From assembly GCA_027483175.1 (NCBI GenBank), contig JAIXVE010000068.1, positions 1 through 61,639 of the forward strand: a stretch of DNA of 61,639 nt, written 5' to 3'. Under the pieces are notes generated by a model. It saw only the letters and a list, made by a program, of their open reading frames with translations. It ran no database searches and was not told where the DNA came from. Position 1 is the first letter of the stretch, and every line of letters starts with the position of its first letter. A program made the translations under genes and the position numbers. This document shows positions 42,300 through 49,379 of this stretch, one piece after another. Origin of the DNA: Verrucomicrobiaceae bacterium (GTDB lineage: Bacteria; Verrucomicrobiota; Verrucomicrobiia; Verrucomicrobiales; V1-33).

Positions 42300-43310
42300 T
42301 TAGGGCTGGTGTTTTTCCTGGGTGGTGGGGCGGCGGCGGGAGTCGGGGCGTGGGGCGAGTTGTGGTGCGGGGGTGGTGTGCTGGCCGTCGCGGACTTCGA
42401 GGAGGACGCGGGTGAAGTCTTCCATGGAGGCGACGCGGAGTGCGCCGATGCGGCTGAGGACGTGGCTGTAGGCGTCGGCGGCCTGGCCTCCGATGATGAT
42501 GGGGACCTCGTCTGGGAGGAGACTGCGGAGGCGGACCATTTGGTCGGGGAGGTCTGGGTCGTCGGCTGGGTAGACGATGCTGAGGGCGACGGCGCGGATG
42601 TTATTCATCATGACTGCGCCGACGATTTCCTCTGCTGGGAGGGAGGGGCCGAGGTAGGTGACGTTCCAGCCGGATTTGCGAGCGAGGCCAGCGGCGATGG
42701 CGGCTCCCATTTCGTGGAGTTGGCCGGCTGGGGTGGTGACGAGGAGTCGGGGTGCGGATTCCGGGGTGTTGACTGGGCGGAGGGTTCTGGCGAGATAGTC
42801 TTTGATGGCGCTGGTGGCGCAGTGTTCCTGGGCGGCGGTGATTTCACCGCGTTGCCAGTCAGCGCCGAGGCGCTGGAGGAGTGGGACGAGGAGACGTTCG
42901 AGCATGCCGGAGTGGCCCATGGCGAGCATGGAGTCGTCGAGCGTGCGTTCGAGGGAAGGGATGTCGTAGGAGCGGATGGCTTCGATGGCGCGCTCGGCGA
43001 AGGTGGCGGCGTCGACTGGGGTGGAGAGACGGCCCTGGGGGAGGGGGGCTCCGGGGAGGTCGCCGAGGCGGTCGACCATGGAGCGGAGTTCCGGGGTGGG
43101 GAGTCGTGCGATCTGGCCGATGTTGAGGCCGGAGCGGGTGAGACGGGCGAGCATGGAGAGCCGGTCGACTTCTTCGTCGGTGTAGAGGCGGCGCTGGGTG
43201 AGGCTGCGTCCTGGTTGGACGGCGGCGTAGCGTTTCTCCCACATGCGGACAAGGTGAGGGCTGAGCCCTGTGCGGAGGGCGACGGCCTTCATGTTGTGGA
43301 GAGGTTCCAT
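42300..43310 (-). CDS. CarH-like MerR-type B12-dependent photoreceptor regulator, 336 aa
   Basis: The N-terminal MerR helix-turn-helix (HNMKAVALRTGLSPHLVRMW, then EKRYAAVQP) is followed by a helical domain with the Wx9EH motif (W152, E162, H163) and a B12-binding Rossmann domain with the axial-ligand-like H199 in AGQLHEMG. This is the arrangement of CarH/LitR: tetramer in the dark with adenosylcobalamin, repressing; light breaks the cofactor and frees DNA. A Pro/Arg-rich tail follows. Divergent from selB across 211 bases; no carotenoid gene is near. ATG 43310 or 43292 may be the start. Confidence 0.88.
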   Translation of the reverse strand: MEPLHNMKAVALRTGLSPHLVRMWEKRYAAVQPGRSLTQRRLYTDEEVDRLSMLARLTRSGLNIGQIARLPTPELRSMVDRLGDLPGAPLPQGRLSTPVDAATFAERAIEAIRSYDIPSLERTLDDSMLAMGHSGMLERLLVPLLQRLGADWQRGEITAAQEHCATSAIKDYLARTLRPVNTPESAPRLLVTTPAGQLHEMGAAIAAGLARKSGWNVTYLGPSLPAEEIVGAVMMNNIRAVALSIVYPADDPDLPDQMVRLRSLLPDEVPIIIGGQAADAYSHVLSRIGALRVASMEDFTRVLLEVRDGQHTTPAPQLAPRPDSRRRPTTQEKHQP

Positions 43311-43521
43311 GGGATTGGCAGGGGAGAACGCGGGGGATTGTGGAGGAGAATGGGTGATGGGGAGGCGGGATGTAAATATGAACCTGCCGTAGATGATTGC
43401 CGGGAACAACGACTGGGGGAGGGGCGGGGATGCCCCGAGAGCGCGGGTGTTGGGGGCTGGGTTTGTGCTGATTGACGGAAAGGGGTGGAGGGATGGCGGG
43501 GAGGGGCGATAGAATGGGGGG
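43311..43521. promoter_or_regulatory. Divergent promoter region of the CarH-like gene and selB
   Basis: The 211 bases between the two starts contain no gene and no tRNA-like fold. A locally AT-rich stretch (GATGTAAATATGAAC near 43370) is the best candidate for promoter elements or a MerR-type operator. Auto-regulation by the CarH-like protein is typical of the family, but no certain operator could be assigned. Confidence 0.35.
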
Positions 43522-45444
43522 ATGCGGGATTTCATTCTTGGGACGGCTGGGCACATTGACCATGGGAAGAGCACCCTTGTGGAGCGGCTGACGGGGACGG
43601 ATCCGGACCGGTTGCCTGAGGAGAAGGCGCGGGGGATGACGATTGAGCTGGGGTTTGCGCGATTGGAGCTGGAGGATCCTGCGGGCGGGGGTGTGTTTGA
43701 GGTTGGGGTGGTGGATGTGCCTGGGCATGCGGATTTTGTGAAGAACATGGTGGCAGGGGTGGGGCGGTTGGATGCGGTGCTGCTGGTGGTGGCGGCGGAT
43801 GACGGGTGGATGCCGCAGACGGAGGAGCATGTGCAGATTCTGGAGTATCTGGGGGTGAGGCGCGGGGTGGTGGCGCTGACGAAGGCGGATCTGGTGGAGG
43901 ATATCGGGCGGGTGGTTGAGGAAGTGGGGGGTAGACTGGAGGGGACGGTGTTTGCGGGGGTGCGGGTGGTGCCGGTGGCTGCGCCGCGGGGGGAGGGATT
44001 GGGGGAATTGCGGCGGGCGCTGGCGGAAGTGCTGGCGGCGGTGCCGGAGCGTGGGGAGTCGGGGAAGCCGCGATTGCCGGTGGACCGGGTGTTTTCGCCG
44101 GTGGGGATTGGGACGGTGGTGACGGGGACGCTGGGCGGCGGGGAATTGGGGCGCGGGGATGAGGTGGTGGTGCAGCCGTCCGGGGAGGTGGTGCATGTGC
44201 GGGGATTGCAGCGGCATTACCGGGCGGTGGAGCGGGTGGGGTCGGGGAGTCGGGTGGCGGTGCAGTTGTCGGATGTGGGGGTGGGGGAGCGAGGGGTGCG
44301 CGGGGTGGTGGGGCGCGGGGACACCGTGACGCTGTTAGGATTGGGGGAGGCGCATGACACGGTGGATGCGGTGCTGGTGATGACGGCGCGCGTGGAGGCT
44401 GGGGAGCGGCGGTTGCGGCATGGGCAGCGGGTGGTGTGGCACCATGGGTCGGCGGAGGTGGAGGCGCAGGTGCTGCTGCAGGGCGAGCGGGAATTGGTGG
44501 CGGGGGGTCGGGTGGTGGCGCAGTTGAGGTTTGAGGAGCGGGTGTATGCGTTCAGCGGCGACCGGTTTGTGGTGCGGGACATGGCGCGGCAGCGGACCCT
44601 GGCGGGCGGGGTGGTGCTGGATCCTGACGCGGAGCGGGCGAGGTTTCGGGATGCGCGGTATCAGGTGTGCCGCGCGGCGTTGGGGGAGGCGTTGGAGGAC
44701 GTGGAGCGCGTGGTGGCGGCGCTGCTGGAGCGGGACGGGGCGCTGGAGCGGAAGGGTTTGCTAGTGAAGAGCCGGTGGAGCGCGGAGGAGATTGCGGGAG
44801 CGGGGATGGCGCTGGTGGCGAAGGGAGTGGCGGAGGTGGTGGGCGGGTGGCTGGTGGGGTCGGGCTGGTGGCGGGAGCGGGTGGGAGCGGCTGGGGAGAT
44901 GGTGCGGGCGTGGCATCGCGGGCACCCGGAGCGGGTGGGGATGGACGCGGCGGAGTTTCAGCGTGGGGTGGTGGCGCTGGTTCCGGACGAGCGGCTGGCT
45001 GGGGGATTGGTGGCGGCGCTGGCGGCGGTGGGGTTTATCCGGAGCGGGAGGTATGTGCGGCATGTGGCGCACCGGCCGGAGTTGCCGGGGCCACTGGTGG
45101 GAGCGGGGAGGCGGCTGCGGGCGCTGCTGGCGTTGCATCCGGTGGAGCCGCCGGGGCCTGGGGAACTGGTGCGGGATGCGGCGGACCGGCAGGCGCTACA
45201 GTTTCTGGTGGAGACAGGGGAGGCGGTGGTGCTGGATCCGAAGGCGGTGATTTCGGCGGAAGGGCTGGCGGTGCTGACGCGGCGGATTGAGGGGCATTTG
45301 CGGGAGCGGGGTCGGGCGACGGTGGCGGAATTGCGGGATGCGACCGGGACGACGCGGCGCATACTGATTCCGCTGCTGGAGCGGCTGGATCGCGAAGGGG
45401 TGACCGTGCGCGAGGGCGACTGGCGACGCCTGAGGGAGGGATGA
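43522..45444 (+). CDS. selB: Selenocysteine-specific elongation factor, 640 aa
   Basis: The GTPase domain has GHIDHGKST at 10-18, a DVPGHADFVKNMV box and the TKADL specificity motif. RLPEEKARGMTIELGFA fits SelB better than EF-Tu. EF-Tu-like domains 2 and 3 follow (VDRVFSPVGIGTVVTGTL), and the C-terminal winged-helix repeats that read the SECIS hairpin take up about residues 370-640. SelB delivers Sec-tRNA to UGA codons. selA, selC and selD are not in the window. GC content of this gene is very high. Confidence 0.93.
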   Translation: MRDFILGTAGHIDHGKSTLVERLTGTDPDRLPEEKARGMTIELGFARLELEDPAGGGVFEVGVVDVPGHADFVKNMVAGVGRLDAVLLVVAADDGWMPQTEEHVQILEYLGVRRGVVALTKADLVEDIGRVVEEVGGRLEGTVFAGVRVVPVAAPRGEGLGELRRALAEVLAAVPERGESGKPRLPVDRVFSPVGIGTVVTGTLGGGELGRGDEVVVQPSGEVVHVRGLQRHYRAVERVGSGSRVAVQLSDVGVGERGVRGVVGRGDTVTLLGLGEAHDTVDAVLVMTARVEAGERRLRHGQRVVWHHGSAEVEAQVLLQGERELVAGGRVVAQLRFEERVYAFSGDRFVVRDMARQRTLAGGVVLDPDAERARFRDARYQVCRAALGEALEDVERVVAALLERDGALERKGLLVKSRWSAEEIAGAGMALVAKGVAEVVGGWLVGSGWWRERVGAAGEMVRAWHRGHPERVGMDAAEFQRGVVALVPDERLAGGLVAALAAVGFIRSGRYVRHVAHRPELPGPLVGAGRRLRALLALHPVEPPGPGELVRDAADRQALQFLVETGEAVVLDPKAVISAEGLAVLTRRIEGHLRERGRATVAELRDATGTTRRILIPLLERLDREGVTVREGDWRRLREG

Positions 45445-45465
45445 GGGCGGTTGAGCCGCGGGGAA

Positions 45466-47316
45466 TTACTTGGAGGCGCGGGGGCCGCCGAGGATTTTTT
45501 CGATGCGGACGCCGACGGCGTCTTCGAGGGCCATGAGGGCCTTATTGTAGTCGGCGTGGGCGTCGGAGCGGCCGATTTCCATTTGCTGGGCGAGGTCGGC
45601 GAACTCGTATTTCATGCGTTTCGGGCGCGTGTAGTCGTTGATGTCGACGGTACTGGCTTCGAGTTCGGCGATGGTTTTGGAGGCGTCGGAGGCCTGTTCG
45701 CGGAGGGCCTTTTCGTAGGTGTCGAGTTGGGCGGAGGATTCCTTGAGGCGACGGATGGCGAGGGAGATTTCGGATTCGATGCGCTGGCGGTGGCGGCTGA
45801 TCTGCTGGGCCCATGATTTGGCTTCTTCTGCGAAGGCCTTGTCGCGTTTGTTGATGCCGAGCCAGTTGAAGATGGGGAGTTCGACGGCGACGCGGACGAG
45901 GAACTGGTCCTGCTGGCCGGTGCGGCCGTCCTGCCACTGGCGTTGCCAGCCGCCGTCGACGAAGGAGGCGAAGGGGACGCGGGCGGCGCGTTCGACCTTC
46001 ATGCGGGCGGTGGCGATGGCCTGGCGGGCGCGGCTTTCGAGGACATCGGAGCGGTAGATCATGGCCATGTCGGTGAGCCATGCGGGGTCGAGGGCGGTGG
46101 GGTCGACGACGCGGCGCGGGGAACCGGGGCCGGCGAGGATGCGGTCCGGGGAGGAGAGACCGCAGAGAGCGCCGAGCCAGTCGCGGGTGCGGGAGACATC
46201 GTTCTGGAGTTCGCGGATGTCGATGAGGGCCTTGTGGATTTCGATGCGGGCGCGGGCCTTATCCATGGCGAAGGCCGGCTGGTTGAGTTTTTCGAGTTCT
46301 GCGTGGAAGTCGCGATAGCCTTCGCGGCGTTTCTGCTGGGTGGCGAGTTGGCTTTCGAGTGCGGCGAGGTCCTGGATGAGGCCGCGGACTTCGCGGACGA
46401 GCTTGTCTTCCTCGGCGAGGTACTCTGCTTCGGCGAGGGAGATTTCTGCGGCGGCGCGTTCGAAGAGGGCCTTGCGTTCGACTGGGTTGGGGAGGTTGAA
46501 GCGGAGGAGCATGCCGAACTGGTCCCGATCGGTCCAGTTTGGGGAGGCGACGGATTGTGTGGAGCGGCTGACGAGGCGGCGCTGGACGGATTCGTTCTGG
46601 CCGTCGCGGCGGGTGGCGGCTCCGAAGGCGTCGGATTCGGTGCGGGTGCGGGTGCCGTTGGCGCGGTCTTCGCGGACCTCGTAGGTGTTGGTGGTGATTT
46701 TGTCGATGCCGGCGCCGGGGGTGACGCGGCGTTCGATTTCGCGGTAGCGGCGGACGGAGGAAGTGCCGGAGGAGAGGTCGCTGGTGGATTCGCCGTAGCC
46801 GAGTTCGCCGAAGGAGGCGAGGGAGGAAGTGGAGTCTGAGCCGTTGAAGCGTTCGGTGGTGCTGATTTGTTCGCGGGAGGTTTCCGTGAAGGGGATGCCG
46901 ATCATGTCATCGTCCTGCGATGCGTAGCTGAGGCGGAGTTCCGGGTTTTTCCATGTGACTGCGGCGCGGCGCTGGGCTTGGGCTGCGGTGATGGAGACGC
47001 GGCGGCGTTCGAGTTCCGGGCTATTGGCGATGGCGAGGATGATGAGGTCGTGTTCAGCGAGAGGACCTGCTGAGGGGACCATGGCGATGAGGGCGTCGGC
47101 GGAGGGGACCTCGGTGGCTGGGGGTGGAGGAGGCGTGGGGGCGGGGGCCTTGGGTTTGGCGGCGGCTGGTTTTGGGGTGGGGGCAGCGGCGGCTTGGGGG
47201 GCTGGCTGAGCGGGTGCCGGTTTTTTGGGATGGCGTTTGAAGATTCCGGCGGTGGAGACGGCGGTGGAGGCGAGCAGCAGCGCGGCGGCACTCGCGGTCA
47301 GAGGGAATCGGGTCAT
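45466..47316 (-). CDS. TolC-like outer membrane efflux protein, 616 aa
   Basis: The ATG at 47316 gives a signal peptide (MTRFPLTASAAALLLASTAV) and a Pro/Ala/Lys-rich linker. The main part has the alternating coiled-coil and strand pattern of TolC-family channels: SITAAQAQRRAAVTWKNPEL, FERAAAEISLAEAEYLAEED, QFLVRVAVELPIFNW and ISLAIRRLKESSAQLDTYEK. It would form the outer-membrane exit of an export system. No membrane-fusion or pump gene is adjacent. It is convergent with selB, 21 bases apart. Confidence 0.82.
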   Translation of the reverse strand: MTRFPLTASAAALLLASTAVSTAGIFKRHPKKPAPAQPAPQAAAAPTPKPAAAKPKAPAPTPPPPPATEVPSADALIAMVPSAGPLAEHDLIILAIANSPELERRRVSITAAQAQRRAAVTWKNPELRLSYASQDDDMIGIPFTETSREQISTTERFNGSDSTSSLASFGELGYGESTSDLSSGTSSVRRYREIERRVTPGAGIDKITTNTYEVREDRANGTRTRTESDAFGAATRRDGQNESVQRRLVSRSTQSVASPNWTDRDQFGMLLRFNLPNPVERKALFERAAAEISLAEAEYLAEEDKLVREVRGLIQDLAALESQLATQQKRREGYRDFHAELEKLNQPAFAMDKARARIEIHKALIDIRELQNDVSRTRDWLGALCGLSSPDRILAGPGSPRRVVDPTALDPAWLTDMAMIYRSDVLESRARQAIATARMKVERAARVPFASFVDGGWQRQWQDGRTGQQDQFLVRVAVELPIFNWLGINKRDKAFAEEAKSWAQQISRHRQRIESEISLAIRRLKESSAQLDTYEKALREQASDASKTIAELEASTVDINDYTRPKRMKYEFADLAQQMEIGRSDAHADYNKALMALEDAVGVRIEKILGGPRASK

Positions 47317-47510
47317 CGGAGAAACGGAGATGGTGAGCGCTGGGGAGACAGAAAAAGGGATGAGGGGGCCTGCGTGGAGGACGCGAAGCCGAGCGATGCA
47401 AGCAGGAAACCGGAGACGGTGCAAGCTTCACTTCCACGCGCCCGCAAACCGGATGATCCGGGTGGAGGATGGCGTGGTGGGATGAAGCGAGTCTGAAAAT
47501 GGGGAAGATT

Positions 47511-47996
47511 TCAGGGATGGGAAGGCTGAAGTGAGGCGATGAAGCGAGTGGGGTCGTCCGGGGAGAGGACGGCGATGCGGTTGGGCCAGCGGAGGATGAC
47601 GGCGCGGTGTGGGTCGGTGACGAAGGCGCGGTAGGAGCGGAGGGAGCGGTTCCAGTACCAGCCGGACCATGAGAAGCAGCCGCCGATGCCGAAGGTGCGG
47701 AGACTGCCGTGCATGGCGCGGGGGTCGGCGGAGGCGGAGGTGAGGTCTTTGGTGGGGAGGCGGACGTTCCAGAAGAGGCGGTGGATGATGATGGCGTCTT
47801 TGGTGATGGAGTAGCGGCGGATGGTGGAGAGACTGCAGAGGAGGAGGATGGCGGAGAGGAGTGGGGCGGCCCATGGGAGGGCGGGGCGGCCGACGATGGC
47901 TGCGATGGTGAGGGCGATGGCGATGGCGACGAGAGTGAAGGTGACGGCCTTGAGGGTGGTGCACCATGGAGCGCGGAATTCGGAGGGGAGCGGCAT
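47511..47996 (-). CDS. PH-domain membrane protein, 161 aa
   Basis: Two transmembrane helices at about residues 15-35 and 40-57 (LKAVTFTLVAIAIALTIAAI and LPWAAPLLSAILLLCSL) are followed by a bacterial PH-like domain: TKDAIIIHRLFWNVRLPTKD, then GIGGCFSWSGWYWN and AVILRWPNRIAVLSPDDP (the usual SPDDPxxF end). Such proteins are small membrane proteins of unknown role. It follows the gene at 48081 on the same strand, separated by a terminator-like hairpin. Confidence 0.75.
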   Translation of the reverse strand: MPLPSEFRAPWCTTLKAVTFTLVAIAIALTIAAIVGRPALPWAAPLLSAILLLCSLSTIRRYSITKDAIIIHRLFWNVRLPTKDLTSASADPRAMHGSLRTFGIGGCFSWSGWYWNRSLRSYRAFVTDPHRAVILRWPNRIAVLSPDDPTRFIASLQPSHP

Positions 47997-48023
47997 GGAT
48001 TGGGTGGGTGGGTGGAAAGAGAA

Positions 48024-48053
48024 GCGCCCCGGGCGGAGAACCGGCCGGGGCGC
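48024..48053 (-). terminator. Terminator-like hairpin after the 48081-48422 gene
   Basis: GCGCCCCGG (48024-48032) pairs with CCGGGGCGC (48045-48053), a nine-base GC stem with a 12-base loop. Read on the minus strand it follows the stop at 48081 and leads into a pyrimidine-rich run (TTCTCTTTCC). Confidence 0.6.
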
Positions 48054-48080
48054 GAGAGAGTGGAGCGAGTGGGCCCTTGA

Positions 48081-48422
48081 TTATTTGGTCACTGCTGGTG
48101 CAGCGGCTGCGGCTGGCGCTGGAGCGGTGACGACAGGGAGGGGCGGGGCGATGGCGTCTTTGATTTTTTCGAGGCCGCGGTATTGCTTGCCGTTTTTCTC
48201 GACCATGCCACGGGAGACGAGGTTCTGGAGTTTTTCGTAGGCGCGGAGGCGGAGCATTTCTTCGCCACCGCTGACGGCGTTGCGGAGTTTGAGATTTTCG
48301 TAAACGGCTTCAAAAAGGTCATTGAACTCGTAGATTTTCTTCTTCATCAGTGCCGCAACCAGTTCGTCGGTAACGTGATCGGGCAAGCGGCGGGAAAACC
48401 TTGTTCGTTTTGTGGTAGCCAT
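48081..48422 (-). CDS. Small conserved-looking protein, 113 aa
   Basis: A basic N-terminus (MATTKRTRFSRRLPDHVTDE), a helical middle (NDLFEAVYENLKLRNAVSGG then EEMLRLRAYEKLQNLVSRGM) and an Ala/Pro-rich tail. The helical part ending in VEKNGKQYRGLEKI looks like a winged-helix-type DNA-binding module, but this is only a resemblance. It has its own upstream gap and a strong hairpin downstream, so it is probably transcribed alone. Confidence 0.65.
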   Translation of the reverse strand: MATTKRTRFSRRLPDHVTDELVAALMKKKIYEFNDLFEAVYENLKLRNAVSGGEEMLRLRAYEKLQNLVSRGMVEKNGKQYRGLEKIKDAIAPPLPVVTAPAPAAAAAPAVTK

Positions 48423-48551
48423 AGGGAAGGAGGGTAGCACAAGGTGACGATTTTGCGACTGTTTTCGTTAAAGGGGAGCAAGTATTCTCAGAACTGAAAA
48501 GGCTGAATGGAGGCGGGAGATGGGGGCGAGGAGGGGGAGATGGGTGAATTC

Positions 48552-49292
48552 TTATTTTTGGGAATGGTCAGGGGGTGTTGATGGTTTTGGGGAGCGTTTG
48601 GGGACGCGAGGGGGGGTGGAGGGTTTGGGGGCGGGAGAAGGGGAGGGATTGGAGGAAGCTGCGGGAGGGGGGTCGAGGGAGAAGGGGGAGGCATCGGAGC
48701 CGTCGTCGAAGGAGCCGATGCCGCGGACGCCTTCTGAGGAGACCTCGAAGGCTTCGAGGCTGCAGGGCCATGTGGATTTCTGGTATTCCTCGATGATGCG
48801 TTGGCCGAATTCCTGGAAGCCGCTGAAGTTGCGGGGGAAGACGTAGAGGGTGAAGCGGTCTGGGGCGAGGACGACGAGTTGATCGCCGAAGGGTTTCTGG
48901 AATTGGGCGTGGAATTCCTTGCAGAAGAAGACGGAGGCGGTGAGGTGGCTTTTGGAGCGGAGGGTGGCGTAGAGGGGTTCGCCGGCTTCGTTTTTCTGGA
49001 TGATGGGGGTGAGGGAGCGGAGGTGGCGAGCGGCGGCGGCTTCGGCGTCGCGGCGGAATTTGTCCCATGAGAGGCCAGTGGCGGCGAATTCTTCTTTGGA
49101 GAGGTGGACGATGCCGAGGTCGTCTTCGCGGGCTGGGATGAGGACGGTGAGGCGAGCGCCGGGGATGGGTTTGGCGAGGGCGGTGCGGAGGGAGGCTGGT
49201 TCGACGGCGAGGCAGCGTGGTTCCCGGGGTGGTTTGTCGGGAGCGGCTGAGGCGAGGAGCGGGATGAGGAGGAGGGAGAGGATGGCTCGCAT
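48552..49292 (-). CDS. Exported hypothetical protein with Pro/Ser-rich tail, 246 aa
   Basis: A signal peptide (MRAILSLLLIPLLASAA) precedes a ~170-residue globular part (ARLTVLIPAREDDLGIVHLS, then FRRDAEAAAARHLRSLTPI and LVVLAPDRFTLYVFPRNFSG). The pattern of LGIVHLSKEEFAATGLSWDK is reminiscent of DUF1444-type proteins. The last ~45 residues are low-complexity Pro/Ser/Lys. Function unknown. It is 87 bases downstream of the DUF6600 gene. Confidence 0.65.
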   Translation of the reverse strand: MRAILSLLLIPLLASAAPDKPPREPRCLAVEPASLRTALAKPIPGARLTVLIPAREDDLGIVHLSKEEFAATGLSWDKFRRDAEAAAARHLRSLTPIIQKNEAGEPLYATLRSKSHLTASVFFCKEFHAQFQKPFGDQLVVLAPDRFTLYVFPRNFSGFQEFGQRIIEEYQKSTWPCSLEAFEVSSEGVRGIGSFDDGSDASPFSLDPPPAASSNPSPSPAPKPSTPPRVPKRSPKPSTPPDHSQK

Positions 49293-49379
49293 GGGGTCAG
49301 GCGCCGGAGTTGGTGCTGACGGTAGGGGAGGGTTGGAGGAGGAGCAAGGCGGGGGACGGTGTTGGTGGGGCGACGGATT

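Noticed and set aside
43311-43521. tRNA-Sec gene next to selB
   Set aside because: No acceptor stem, TpsiC arm or CCA-like end could be found in this gap; no tRNA was recognised anywhere in the window.
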